Of a stretch of 64,000 nt of DNA, positions 1 through 14,079 are shown one piece after another. The position numbers and the translations under genes were made by a program. This DNA is from Prorocentrum cordatum (taxonomy: Eukaryota; Sar; Dinophyceae; Prorocentrales; Prorocentraceae). The stretch's first letter is position 1. Every line of letters starts with the position of its first letter. Below the pieces are notes generated by a model that searched no databases, was not told the origin of the DNA, and saw only the letters and a program-made list of their open reading frames with translations. Location of the stretch: the NCBI GenBank assembly GCA_963575745.1, contig CAUYUJ010015262.1:20001-84000 (forward strand). The letters run 5' to 3'.

Positions 1-2450
1 TTCCTCACCTTCCCCTCTCAATTCCGCATCAGACTCTAGCTCCTCCATTTGCACAAAGGCCGATTCGGCGTGATCAGAATGCAACGTTTTTTGTTGGTGG
101 ACCCGCCAACCCATGATTGCATTGGCATTGTGGCGTTCTGAGAAATCGTCGTTTGCAGACACGTTGGTTTCATTCCGTTATTTGATTGGTCGCGTGACCT
201 GACACTTCGCAATTCGTTATTTTCAATCGCCGCGCAGCTACATGTACCGTGGCATGACAACGATCGACGACTTCAACCACACATTACCTGTTCCATTGCA
301 GGCCCTCCCAGTGAGACGACAGCAGTGACGATGGTTACGAATCACCTTTTGGGGGGAGGCCGCGTGCTGCAGAACATCGATATTTACATCACATGTTGTG
401 TTTGCAGATGGTAGCGGGGTCGGGACATGCAGCATCCCGGAAAGTTGAATTCGAGGTTGCGTTTGCATGCTCCCAGCCCTTCACAGTTTTATTAGAATTA
501 GCTCCCGCACAGAACGCTTCGCACTCATTTTCAAACCGTCGTTTCGTTTACAAAGACGGCCAGATCTCCCCAGCCTCCACGAAAAGAATCGATGTGCCCA
601 CGAAAAGTTGCCGGGAATTCGGGATTCGGAGTCGGGATTAGAGTGTCCGCCTTCGTCGCGAGGTTCCGAGAAGTTTGCCCATTAGGCCTTCAGTTTTGTT
701 GGTTGGCAATTCCGCTTTAGTTACTCTTCTCCGGATCATGTCAGTTGCCGTTGCCGGATTCACGATCAACGCATTCGGCATTCGTTTTGCGATAAGATAT
801 TGGCGTGCATGTCGGGACGATCCGTTTCCGTAGAGCCGGCGGTACGGATCACACGTTCGTGCATCAACGAGGATTGTTGGTATCTCAAGGTTGCGCACTT
901 GCAGTAACTATTGACGCTTCGCGTATCCCCACCAGTGGGGCCGGACCTGGGGAGAGCGCTGTACGACAAGTGGTTCACCTTTTGCTCGACTGCCGACGTT
1001 CCCCCATCTGGTCCGCCCCTGCTTCCCAGGCTGACGGTCGCCGCTTTATTCCCCCGTCCTTCGTGATGGATAAGCTGCCCGCGTTGTACGCCAACGACGT
1101 GGTCCGCTTCTCACGGCGGGCGCCGCCTTCGAGCTCCTGATATTGCACACAAGTGGTACATCCTTTGGCAGTGTTCCCGGCCCTCCCGCAGGGTGGACCG
1201 TGGTGCTCGGCCACGCTTGCAGCTGCATCCCCCCGATCGTCCGGGTCAGGCAGTTGCATCTTGCGGATTCCGAGACTGGGTCGACGCTTCCGTGCACAGG
1301 TCGGTCGCTTCTGCCGGACGACGCCCAGGATTCCAAGTGAGTGAGGCATTCGTCGGTTCCCCCCCTCTTCTGCCCGCGCGTGCTCGCGCCCGCTGCCCTT
1401 CCTCGCTCTCTCGCCTCCTCGTCGTGATGGACGGTGCGGCCTCTCGGGCCCCCCGTGCTGCCACAGCGCAGCGTGGCACTCGCCAGTACGCGCTGGTCGG
1501 TACGGTTCGAGCTGGCGCCACTGTGCGACTCCTCGTCCGTCCGTTTCAGTCTGATGCCTGCGTCCCCGTTCCTGGGTCGCCCGCATTCTAATGGGGGGCA
1601 TTTTGTCCCTGGCACGTGCACTTGTTGCGTCGGCCTATACGCCGTCGTAACCAATTATCTCGCCGTGTGCCCCAGCCGAGACCATCCCGCTTCCTGGATC
1701 TGTTCTTGGAGCCGTCAATCAAAAAAGTACCCCCACCAGTCATCAACACTGATTGTGCAATTCGTTTTGTGCCGCTGTCCCGGACATTACTGTTGCCGCC
1801 AGACCGTAGTCGAGTGGCCGCCGACCAAAGAAGTATCCCCACCAGTAGGCTTGCCCGTTGGCCTGGACTCCCTGCCCGCCGCCTGCCTCTTCGGTTGTGG
1901 CCGCGACCGAAAAAATATCCCCACCAGCCACGCTGCTCTCTTGTTGTTTTTGTTTCTCTTTCCCGTGTGCAATTTAGGCCCCCGCTTTTTAACTGTAGCT
2001 TCGGACGGCGCGCGGCCCTTCCGCTTCCGCTCGCGATCAAATTACTCCGACGGTAGGACCCCACACGAGAATATGTTTAGCTTCCCCTTAGCCCTTCCCT
2101 CCTCCCTCTGGCGGACACTCTCCTCTCGCCTTCTGCTCTTCCCTCTCCTCCTCCTTCTATTTATCATCACCCTTCCCCTCCTCTTCCTCCTCCTCCACCT
2201 CCTCTTCATCATCACCTTCTCCACATACCCCTTCCGTCCTCCTCATCCTCCGCCTGCCTCTTCTCCATGTGCACCTCCCCGCCCCCCTGGTCGGGGCAAG
2301 CAAATCGATGTTCCTCGCCGCCACGGCAATCAGGCGCGCGGCTGCCGACGGCTAGATCGCGAAGCCGTTGGGGCAACCCCGCGAGCCGCTGGGGCGCGAG
2401 AGCAAGCCGTTGGGACAACCCCGCAAGCACCGAGCTAATCGCGGCCGCGT
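1..2450. other. Region with no recognised gene
   Basis: Open frames on both strands here (up to about 330 codons) overlap one another and show no family motif. The right part (about 2100-2270) is CTC-rich. A short motif built around CCCCACCAG recurs at 913-935, 1721-1741, 1827-1848 and 1909-1929, each preceded by TAT, TAC or an A-rich stretch. The same motif marks the left edge of the 1.3-kb inserts at 50.7 and 53.0 kb. I see nothing else to annotate. Confidence 0.6.
913..935 (+). repeat. Dispersed end motif: small hairpin followed by CCCCACCAG
   Basis: The sequence has a perfect small hairpin (ACGC-TTC-GCGT) followed directly by ATCCCCACCAG. The same 23 bases occur at 50738-50760 and 53016-53038, where they form the left edge of a 1.3-kb insert in the 41-bp satellite. 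Here no matching right edge was found nearby, so this may be a solo end or a relic. Confidence 0.55.
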
Positions 2451-3173
2451 TCAGGCGGGAGGCAGCACGAAACCCAGCTCTGCCGCGAGCTGCTCCGCCT
2501 CGGCCCTGGAGCCCACCGCTCTCTTGTCGAACTCCTGGAGCGCCTTCCGCAGGGACGCCGGCGGCCCGCGCTCCAGGAACTCTCGCGCGGGCGGCCGCAG
2601 GATCAGCATGTTCCGCATGCACGTGGCGCGGGAGAACCTGACGTAGAGGTGCAGCCACCACTGCTCGTCCGACATGCCCATGCGGCCAGCGTCCTCATCC
2701 CTGGCGCAGTCGATGGTGACGCCCTTGCGCAGCGTCTGGCCCTGCGACAGCGTGGAGGTCAGGTAGGACGCGTGCGTCAGCGTGAACCCCGAGCGGCGCA
2801 CAACGTGCGCCCCCGAGCTCTGCCACGTGAACTCCTGCTCGCTGGGCCTGAACATGAGCAAGCTCCTCGCCCGCGCCTCGGCCTCGCCGTCGTCGTCAGC
2901 GCCATCGGCGCGCTGCGGCAGCACCTCGGCGACCTCCTTGTAGATCGGGGACTCCTGGAAGCCGTGCACCTGCAGCCAGATCCCCTGCGGTAGGTAGCGG
3001 GGGCGGAAGAGCTGGCCTGGCGCGCACTCCTCGTAGTCCCGCTCGTCGTTTGCGTGAAACTCGAAGGACACGATGGTGGCCCGTTGCTCCTGCACGAGCC
3101 CCAACTTCTTCAGCTCTTCCCGGCCCGGACGCAAGGGTTTCCCCGTGCGCCCGGCCGCCGTCGTCCTCCTCAA
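2451..3173 (-). CDS. Pif1-like (SF1) helicase C-terminal region, partial
   Basis: The 240-codon frame encodes the last part of a superfamily 1 DNA helicase. SQGQTL (residues 143-148) fits the motif V region of Pif1-like helicases, followed by GVTIDCA. LYVRFSRAT (176-184) fits motif VI, with the arginine expected to contact ATP. The Walker A and B motifs are absent, so this is not a full enzyme. The frame begins with TTG right after a TAA and has no ATG until residue 107. Upstream on this strand is a GGA repeat, so the 5' part is missing, or is joined by splicing from outside. A paralogous C-terminus lies at 22712-23176 and has an intron that this copy lacks. It could be the 3' exon of a live gene or a transposon-borne fragment. 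Confidence 0.6.
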   Translation of the reverse strand: MRRTTAAGRTGKPLRPGREELKKLGLVQEQRATIVSFEFHANDERDYEECAPGQLFRPRYLPQGIWLQVHGFQESPIYKEVAEVLPQRADGADDDGEAEARARSLLMFRPSEQEFTWQSSGAHVVRRSGFTLTHASYLTSTLSQGQTLRKGVTIDCARDEDAGRMGMSDEQWWLHLYVRFSRATCMRNMLILRPPAREFLERGPPASLRKALQEFDKRAVGSRAEAEQLAAELGFVLPPA

Positions 3174-3179
3174 TTATTG

Positions 3180-3395
3180 TTCCTCGTCTTCCTCCTCCTC
3201 CTCCTCCTCCTCCTCCTCCTCCTCCGCCTCCTCCTCCTCCTCCTCCTCCTCCTCTTTTTCCTTCTCCTCCTCCTCCTTCTCCTCCTCCTCCTCCTCCTCC
3301 TCCTCCTCTTCCCCCTCCTCCTCCTCCTCCTCCTCCTCCTCCTCCTCCTCCTCCTCCTCCTCCTCCTCCTCCTCCTCCTCCTCCTCCTCCTCCTC
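3180..3395. repeat. (TCC)n microsatellite
   Basis: About 215 bp of nearly pure TCC triplets with a few TTT, TTC and GCC interruptions. It lies just 5' (in minus-strand sense) of the helicase fragment. Open frames through it (poly-Ser, Leu, Pro, Glu, Arg) are repeat artefacts. Confidence 0.95.
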
Positions 3396-3585
3396 AGAGC
3401 ACAACAGTGACGACAGGTACGAAAACCCGAGAACTCGTGTAGCTGCGGGACCCACCATCCTGATGCGTGCCGACGACGAGGCTCCATCATTCCCGATCGT
3501 GCCGCGAGTGGGACGAGGCACCTCCGTGCGAGGTACCTTTTCGACCCTCAAAATCGGTCCTAAAATCGGTCCTCAGACCTCCAAG

Positions 3586-4560
3586 TGACGACAGTTAGTA
3601 GAATCCGATGACCCGCCTCGGATTCGAACATGATCTGCGGGCCCCATAAGGAGGGGTTCCCGCCTGAGACTTCCTCGCAATTCACTCACAGACGAAGCTC
3701 CCGCTCGATACTTCCTTCATATTCAAGCCTGAAGAGCCCAAAAGTGACGACAGTTACACGTTGCGGATGACCCGCTCGGATTAGTAACATGATCTGCGGG
3801 TCCCATAAGGAGGAGTTTCCCGCCTGAGATGTCCTCGCAATTTAGTCACAGACGAGGCTCCCGCTCGATACGTCCTTCATAGTCAAGCCTGAAACGCCCA
3901 AAAGTGACGACAGTAACACATTACGGACGACCCGCTCGGATTAGTAACATGATCTGCGCCATAAGGAGGAGCTCCCGCTTGAGACTTCCTCGCAATTCAC
4001 TCACGGACGAGCCCCGTTCCCACCATTGTCCCCACCACTGTCCCCACCACTACCGTCCCCACCACTGTCCCACTGTCCCACTGTCCCCACCACTGTCCCG
4101 CTGTCCCCTCACCACTGTCCCAACCAACACCGTCCCCACCACTGTCCGCACCCCCACTCGGTTTTCGAGGGGGGGGGGGGGTCGAACCGGTAGTGACCCC
4201 CCCCCCTTTTCAGGATCCTCCATATTCAAGCCCGAGGAGCCCAAAACTGACGACAGTTACACGTTGCGGATGACCCGCTCGGATTCGTAACATGATCTGC
4301 GGGCCCCATAAGGAGGAGCTCCCGCTTCAGATTTCCTCGCAATTCACTCGCAGACGAGGCCCCCGCTCGATACTTCCTCCATATTCAAGCCCGAGGAGCC
4401 CAAAACTGACGACAGTTACACGTTGCGGATGACCCGCTCGGATTAGTAACATGATCTGCGGGCCCCATAGGGAGGGGGGTCCCGCCTAAGACTTCCTCAC
4501 AATTCACTCACAGACGAGGCTCCCGCCTGAGACTTCTTTGCAATTCACTCACAGACGAGT
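3586..4560. repeat. About 160-bp tandem repeat, five to six units, with nested CCCCACCACTGT minisatellite
   Basis: Units begin near 3586, 3743, 3904, 4248 and 4407 with TGACGACAGT and contain CATGATCTGCGG, CCCCATAAGGAGG and TTCCTCGCAATTCACTCA. The third unit is interrupted at about 4017-4145 by copies of a CCCCACCACTGT minisatellite and a poly-G/poly-C pair. Units differ by point changes, so the array is not recent. TGACGACAGT also occurs twice near 27.7 kb. Confidence 0.85.
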
Positions 4561-4564
4561 GAGT

Positions 4565-4627
4565 GATGACGACGTGATGAGTGAGTGAGTGGGAGACGAA
4601 GGGGATTATGTTGATGATGATGATGAG

Positions 4628-4689
<62 letters not shown>

Positions 4690-4800
4690 CTGATGCTGAT
4701 GCTGATGCTGATGCTGATGCTGATGGTGATGGTGGGCGATCGCATGACGATAACGTTGATGATGATGAGAATGATGAGAGTGATGATGATGATGAGTGAT
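4565..4800. repeat. (TGA/GAT)n microsatellite
   Basis: A long ATG/GAT triplet run, including a block of GCTGAT hexamers (about 4685-4725). Open frames across it (poly-Asp, poly-Met, poly-His) are artefacts of the triplet period. Confidence 0.95.
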
Positions 4801-4885
4801 GAGTGGGTGATGATGTAGATGTGTTCTGGCTCTGGTTCCTGCGCGGGGTGTCCAGAGAAAACAAGAACCCAACTTTGGATGTGGG

Positions 4886-4902
4886 GAAAAATCCCCATCA
4901 GC
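4886..4902 (+). repeat. Variant of the dispersed CCCCACCAG motif
   Basis: AAAAATCCCCATCAGCCC resembles the ATCCCCACCAGCCC edge found at 50.75 and 53.03 kb, with one C-to-T change. It directly precedes a CTTGGGG-rich degenerate repeat, as the 50.7-kb copy also does further downstream. Confidence 0.35.
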
Positions 4903-4909
4903 CCATCCA

Positions 4910-5850
4910 GACACGATCGGAGGTTTTCTTGAGGCCTCTTGAAGGCTATCTTGAGCCGTGCTCGGCTGGAGGCTATCAGAGGCGATTCCGGGCCATACTC
5001 AGCTATCTTGAACCATTTTGAGGTTGTCTTGAGGCCTCGTGGGGGTTTGTCGGAGGCTATGTTGAGCTATGCTCGACCTCATGGGACCATCTTGGGAGTA
5101 GGTGGGGGAGGAGGAGGGAAAAAGAAGAGAAGGAAAAGGAGGGAGAGGAGGAATGCGGCACGAGGAAGGCGAGGAGGAGGAGGCGGAGGAGGAAGGAGGA
5201 GACAGGAAAGGAGGAGGGAAGGAACGGACGATGACAAGGAGGATGAGATGCCGAGTTTGGGAGATACGTTGTTGTGAGAGGTTCTTGAAGGACGACTAGG
5301 TTATCTTAGGGGCTGTCTTGGGGTCCCCGTGGGCCTCTTGGGGCACTTTTGGAGCCTTCGTGTGTCTAATGTTTTTGCGTTTGGGGGCCCTTTTGAGGCT
5401 CACTGGAGGGGTCAGGGAGGCCTCTTGGGCCCTATGGCTAAACATGGGGGTGTCCTCAACTCAGGTCTTCCCCCCTCGGAGGCTCATGAATGCCGTCTTG
5501 GGGCCCTCTTGGGCCGCTTTGGGGGCGTTCTTGTGGGCGTCTTGAACACTTGTTGGGATCCCCTTGGGGCTTTCTTGGGCCATCTTGGGGTCACCTGGAA
5601 GCCCCAAACACAAATCGGAAGTGAAAAGGCGAGAGGGGCATAAACATTGATTTCCGTCGGTTTTGCAAGATTTGGGTATTATTGTGGAGTACCTTGGCAA
5701 GGTCGAAGGGCACTGGAAACCATCTTGGGGCTGTCTTGGGCCGTCTTAGAGGCAGACCAGAGGCTATATTGAGCAATTTTCGGTTACTGTGAGCCATGTT
5801 GGAAACAATATTGGCCTCTCTGATGCCCTATTGGGGCCATCTTGGGCGCT
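4910..5850. repeat. Degenerate CTTGGGGCC repeat region with GGA tract
   Basis: The sequence is dominated by imperfect CTTGGGGCC or CTTGAGGC words, giving Gly/Trp/Leu-rich frames without a family match. A GGA-rich tract lies at about 5100-5260. At about 5595-5690 there is a reverse-complement copy of the AAATCAATGTTTT/CTCGCCTTTTC segment that repeats three times in each 1.3-kb insert at 51-54 kb, so this region is related to those inserts. Confidence 0.6.
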
Positions 5851-5989
5851 CTAACTACCTGCACGGCGGCCCGCCCCAACCCAGGCGACGGGGTGGTGGG
5901 AGGGGTCAAGCGACCCACCCGCCCGCAAGCCGTCGAGCCTGAGCATGCTCAGCGGTCGTCTTTGGATGGAGTGCTACTGGGAGCCAAAG

Positions 5990-6205
5990 CCGACCCCAGG
6001 TGCGCGACGCTTGGGCGAGGTGCGCCACGCGTGCCACGGGCGCCATGCACGCCAGGCACCTTTGGGGCCCGAGCGGGTCAGGCACGCCTGGTGCGCCAGA
6101 TGCGCCACGTGTTCCGAAGGCGCCAGGTGTGCCGCACACTCCAGCCGCGCCAGGTGCGCCACGTTCGGGGCACGCGCAGAGTGCGCCAGGTGCGCCTGCG
6201 CACGT
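5990..6205. repeat. GCGCCAGGTGCGCC-type minisatellite
   Basis: Short imperfect units of 9-15 bp around GCGCCAGGTGCGCC. On the minus strand they give a Gly-Ala-Pro collagen-like frame; no signal, ATG context or family motif supports a gene. The following 6206-6627 has no recognised feature. Confidence 0.6.
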
Positions 6206-6627
6206 GACAGCACATATCGGGAAACATGTCGGCCCCCACCATCTTTGTCGAAAACCAATGCCCATCATTGCGTTTGGTGGGCCTGCGCACAGCAGGCCAC
6301 GCGCCACCACCCACGCCGTCCCTGTCAAGAACCACTTGACAGTAATCGTGGGGTGGCAGCGCATGATCCAGATTCCGCCGCGAGGTGCATTTTGTATGCT
6401 TTCTTGTCAGGGATGGTGGCCCTTCGCACAGCAGGGAATCTGCTGACATCCCCGCCGTGACTGTCAAAAACAATACCAAATGCTTGCAAGTCTCACGAAC
6501 AAGAACCAAGACGTTGTTCCAAAGTGTACTTCGCATTTTTGTGGTAGGTACGGATGGTGGGAGGGGGGGGGCAATCGAGTTGGCCGCACATGCTCCAAAT
6601 ATGGAGGCAGAGTGCGTTTTGCTTTGT

Positions 6628-7862
6628 TTTTTTCCCAACCATCCTGTGGTGCTGGGTCATCGTTTTGAAGAGACAGTGCCCGGCGTCCCACCTCTCCTCC
6701 TCCCCCTTTCTTCCCCTCCCATCACCATCACCCTCACACGGTTCGTGGCCCCATAGGGAGCTCCACCGAAGGCCCCAGTGGCACAGTTCGTATGCGTCCT
6801 CCCCGCCCACCGCAGGCCCATTTTGGCACACCTTTCATACGGCGCGTGGCCCCATAGGGAGCTCCAACCGAAGGCCCCAGTGGCACAGTTCGCATGCGTC
6901 CTCCCCGCCCACCGCAGGCCCATTTTGGCACACCCTTCACACGGCGCGTGGCCCCATAGGGAGCTCCACCGAAAGCCCCAGTGGCACAGTTCGCATGCGT
7001 CCTCCCCGCCCACCGCAGGCCCATTTTGGCACACCCCTCACACGGTTCGAGCCCCCATATGAGCTCCACCGAAGGCCCCAGTGGCACAGTTTGCATGCGG
7101 CCTCCCCGCCCACAGCAGGCCCATTTTGGTACACCCCTCACACGGTCCGTGGCCCCATAGGGAGCTTCACCGAAGGCCCGAGTGGCACAGTTTGCATGCG
7201 TCCTCCCCGCCCACCGCAGGCCCATTTTGGCACACCCCTCAAACGGTTCGTGGCCCCATAGGGAGCTCCACCGAAAGCCCCAGTGGCACAGTTTGCATGC
7301 GTCCTCCCCGCCCACCGCAGGCCCATTTTGGCACACCCCTCACACGCTTCGTGGCCCCATAGGAAGCTCCACCGAAGGCCCCAGTGGCACAGTTCGCATG
7401 CGTCCTCCCCGCCCACCGCAGGCCCATTTTGGCACACCCCTCACACGGTCCGTGGCCCCATAGGGATCTCCACCGTAGGCCCCAGTGGCACAGTTCGCAT
7501 GCGTCCTCCCCGCCCACCACATCGGCGTGCACGGGCAAAGAGGGAGAAGAAAGAACGGGAAGGAAGCGGGTGCGATCTTCGTGAGGAGCGTGCCAACATG
7601 GTCGTCGGCATTCATGCACGTAGTTTGATGAGCACGCAGACTCGTTCACAATCGGGCGCACTCGCGCTCAAACTCCCCCGTTCTCAGTCTCTCGCATTCA
7701 CACCGATCGTCTGTGTTCGCGCGGTGTACCACGCCACGCATTCCGGCACGCCCCTCACACGGTTCGTGGCCCCATAGGGAGCGCGGGCGAACATTATATG
7801 CACAATGGCGGCATTCACAGCTGCATATGGTTGGGTCTTGCGCCAGGCTAATTTGACAGGGG
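6628..7862 (+). mobile_element. Composite repeat element A (shares both ends with element B)
   Basis: The left edge TTTTTTCCCAACCATCCTG and about 60 following bases recur at 20226. The right edge, around CTGCATATGGTTGGGTC at about 7823-7862, recurs at about 23982-24022. Between them are a 101-bp tandem array (6738-7520) and a unique part (about 7530-7790) with GGGCAAAGAGG and GCGCGATCTTCG-type matches to 23580-23960 of element B. Shared outer ends with different interiors suggest one transposable or duplicated unit. No coding capacity is visible in this copy. The ends are defined only by where the two copies stop matching. Confidence 0.55.
6738..7520. repeat. 101-bp tandem array, eight units
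   Basis: Each unit contains GTGGCCCCATAGGGAGCTCC, GGCCCCAGTGGCACAGTT, GCATGCGTCCTCCCCGCCCA and CCCATTTTGGCACACCCCTC. Successive copies of GTGGCCCC are 101 bp apart over most of the array. The family is the same as the 90-bp array of element B, but the unit is 11 bp longer. Long open frames over it on both strands are shadows. Confidence 0.9.
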
Positions 7863-8018
7863 TTGTGGTATGGGGGCCTCACGGGGTTGGCATGGTTCTG
7901 GGTTGGCCGTCGGCCGGGTGGGGGAGGGGGTGTATCTTAATAGGGAACAGTGATACAAAAAATGTCCTTGAGCAGGGCGATGAGGGCCTTGGGCAGACGA
8001 ACGAAACAATTGTTCAAA

Positions 8019-8047
8019 CCACCTACGCCCAATAGACTGGTGAGATT
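8019..8047 (+). repeat. Dispersed hairpin motif, copy 1
   Basis: CCACCTACGCCC followed after a short spacer by CTGGTGAGATT. This is a diverged copy of the motif at 8833, 52084 and 54283. The outer arms CCACC and GGTG(A) can still pair. Confidence 0.5.
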
Positions 8048-8529
8048 GAAAGAGGAACAGAAGAAGAGGGCGGAGGTGCTCTGAGGGTTTCGATGCGCCG
8101 GCACCTGGATCTAGGTCCGTCGGGAGGTTCATCGTGGACTTCGACTGAAAGCGAGTAGTTTTTACCTGGATCGCGAGTGTGTCCTTCTGGCTGATAGATC
8201 TGGCATAGGGGACGGCGCTTGGATTTGGGTCAGCTCGAGAAGGATGCAAGCAGCTCCGTCGAATTGGCGTTCCAGCAAGAATGATGCGAGTCGGCGCGTA
8301 TTTGGCGTGTCCGAAAGTTGTCATGTCACGTGGTCGGTGTTCTTTTGGCGCGTCGACGAACCTGATGCAGTGGACTGAGCGCTGGCTATGATGGAAGCGT
8401 GTTCAACCGACTCTGAAAGACGACGGATGAGCCCGCGGAGCGCAGCATTGTTTTCATCCTTAACCGGTACCTTGGCGTTATGCTTTGCCCCAGGGAACGG
8501 AACGGCATTGAGGCGGTGATTGGGATGAG

Positions 8530-8780
8530 AAGGAGGGCTTTGCAGGACCGTGGTGAAAGCTTGCAAGGTGTTCCAAGGCTTGCAGTATTGCCAATAGTAC
8601 AAAGCGATTGCAGAGTATCGGAGAGTCTTTGCAGGGTCTTCGTAGAATCTTTGCAGGGTCTTCGCAATGTTTTCGCCGGGTTTTTGCAGGGTGGTTTGCA
8701 GGGTATTACAGGGGCCTTGGTTGGGCGTTTGCAGGGGGCAACGCAGGGGCATTGCGAGGTTTTCGCAGGGCGTCCAGGGG
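8530..8780 (+). repeat. (TTTGCAGGG)n-like minisatellite
   Basis: Irregular repeats of TTTGCAGGG or TTTCGCAGGG with changing spacing. It lies between two copies of the hairpin motif (8019 and 8833). Open frames here have no recognisable domain. Confidence 0.6.
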
Positions 8781-8832
8781 ACAGGGTAGGGAGAGGGGTT
8801 ATGTTTGTAAAAGGGCGACACACCTCCTTAAA

Positions 8833-8860
8833 CCACCTACGCCCAAAGAGCTGGTGGGAT
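8833..8860 (+). repeat. Dispersed hairpin motif, copy 2
   Basis: CCACCTACGCCC, then AAAGAGCTGGTGGGATT. The CCACC and GGTGG arms pair; the inner stem is weaker than in the 52-kb copy. With the 8019 copy it brackets about 800 bp containing a minisatellite, in direct orientation. Confidence 0.55.
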
Positions 8861-8862
8861 TG

Positions 8863-12339
<3,477 letters not shown>

Positions 12340-12545
12340 AAGGACCCTTAGCCGCCTCTTCGCTCAACGCCCAGGTGGAGAATGCCCGACGGTTTACGCA
12401 TTGACCGGGCGATCGCCGAGAAGTCAGGGCGAATGTCAGCTAGGTCATCAGAACAGCAACAGTCAGGCGAAGGACCCATAACCCAGGAACCCCGAGGAGC
12501 CCAGATCACCCGCTAGCCCATGAACCACCGTAGCAGCCAGAGCAC

Positions 12546-13381
12546 TTGTCGGCTCACGCGCGGCAGGCTATTATCCCGGGAGCTTCCTCCCATATTCGCG
12601 TGATCCATATCATCGGGCCCCTCGCGACGAGCTCAGCACGGCCCCGGGCCTCGTCGGCGACGCCGGAGTCCGAGCTGGCAGCTCGGCGAGCGGACGCGGC
12701 GGCTGCACGGGGGGCGCCGAGGCGCGCCGAGGAGACGGCAGCCGCGGAGCAGGAAGCGACGACGACGCCGTTGGCCACCATCCCCAAGCAGATCCCGCCC
12801 AGACCGGCCCCAGGAACGGCACCCAAGACAGCGGCAGCGGCGGAGACGCCCGCCACGAAGCCTCCAGCGAAGCCGCCGCCGACAGGGAAGGCCCGGAACC
12901 CGGGCTCGGCTGAGCTGAGAGGCGACTCCGAAGGCGAAGCCTGGGCCGTCGAACAGTTTAGGTTCAGGCGGGGCTTGTTCTTCCCACGGGGGCCTCGCGC
13001 GGTCGGCAACCCGACTGGCGGCCCACCAGGCGGCGGAGACATCACGCCCGCCCAGGCCAGTTCTGGTCGCGATGGGAGCCGAGCAGGCAGGCGTCGAACA
13101 TCGCGAGCCCCAACGACCGTATGCAGGATTTCTGGGGCCCCATGAGCACGGCGCCGGGGCTGCACGCCAACGCTCCCCACCAGATGCCGATGGGGACCCA
13201 CCACCTCCAGGGCGACATCGCGGGGGTGGCCAACCAGCCGCCCGGGGACTTTCGGCTGCACCCCCCCCAGAAGACGAGCCAGTTCCCTGGAAGCTCGCAG
13301 GCGGCGCCCCCCAACAAGGGCGCCGAGTGGGGGGACTTGGGGGCCGAGGAAGAGGAGCAGGAGCTGGCGGGCGCCCGATGA
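12546..13381 (+). pseudogene. Ala/Pro-rich Gag-like remnant
   Basis: Two frames (12546-13145 and 13121-13381) read as Ala-, Pro- and Arg-rich low-complexity protein, then a more ordinary segment with MQDFWGPM and an acidic end EEEEQELAGAR. No zinc knuckle is visible. The assignment to Gag rests on its position directly upstream of the PPC and integrase remnants. An unrelated disordered protein is possible. Confidence 0.35.
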
Positions 13382-14036
13382 GCCTCCATTCAGACTACTG
13401 TCCGGAGCTTGGCTGCAACACGCGCGCCGCTCTGGCGTCGCGAGACGCCTGCCTCGCCAGCGCCCCGGACGCGTCTAGCATCCCCGGTGACTCTCGCGCC
13501 AGGAACGCGGCCCCCAAGATCGATCGGCCCAATCAGCTTGCATCCCGCACCGCGGCCAAGGAGCTCTTCTCTCCAGCTCGGATCTACCGGTCGGCGAGAA
13601 AGGTCGGCCTCCCAGCAGGTCAGGGAGGGGCTCTCGATCTGCTCGAAGGGTGGGCCCCCAACCACGAGGATGTCCGCGGCGCGGGCGATCTTCAAGACAG
13701 ATAAGTCGTCGGTGGCGACTGCGTTTCTTGCGTGTCAAGCACTGTCGAAAATGGGTTGCATCAATGGAGACCGTCGAGACACCGAGAACTTGAGGCGCGC
13801 GGCACTCGCCGGCCCCAAAGATCTCGAGTTGCGCGCGCACGCGGCCGCGCACCAGGTGCACCAGGGAACGTCCTTCATGTTCGAGCGCCCCCTCTGGGCC
13901 TCATCCTAGCAAGCCGACCTTGTCAAGAGCATCGGGCACTTGCCCTGTGCAGAGTGCATCTGGGCGGACGCGCGCGCATGCCTTGCGCATTCTTCCCGAG
14001 GATCCAAGCGGGAAAACTGATCTGGGAATAGCGAAC
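13382..14036 (+). pseudogene. PPC-type domain remnant of a dinoflagellate copia polyprotein
   Basis: ELFSPARI, ARKVGLPAG, GGALDLLEGW and HEDVR in one frame, then NGLHQWRPS in a second, then HQVHQGTSFMFERPL in a third, follow the order of the methyltransferase-like 'SPPCT.FS' domain that many dinoflagellate copia polyproteins carry upstream of integrase. The PPC core itself is not legible in any frame. At least two frame changes are needed, so the domain is dead. What the domain does in these elements is not known to me. Confidence 0.55.
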
Positions 14037-14079
14037 CTGCCCTGCTTGGCCGCACGCTAGAGACCAAGGCGCGCCTTGG

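Noticed and set aside
3050-3588. Frames of 100-170 codons on both strands, poly-Pro/Leu/Ser/Glu/Arg
   Set aside because: They only translate the TCC microsatellite in different phases.
5906-6364. Minus-strand collagen-like Gly-Ala-Pro frame
   Set aside because: It follows a GCGCCAGGT minisatellite; no signal peptide, no conserved ends, and all frames of the repeat are open.
6554-7777. Frames of 90-235 codons in the 101-bp array
   Set aside because: Overlapping on both strands and made only of the repeat unit.
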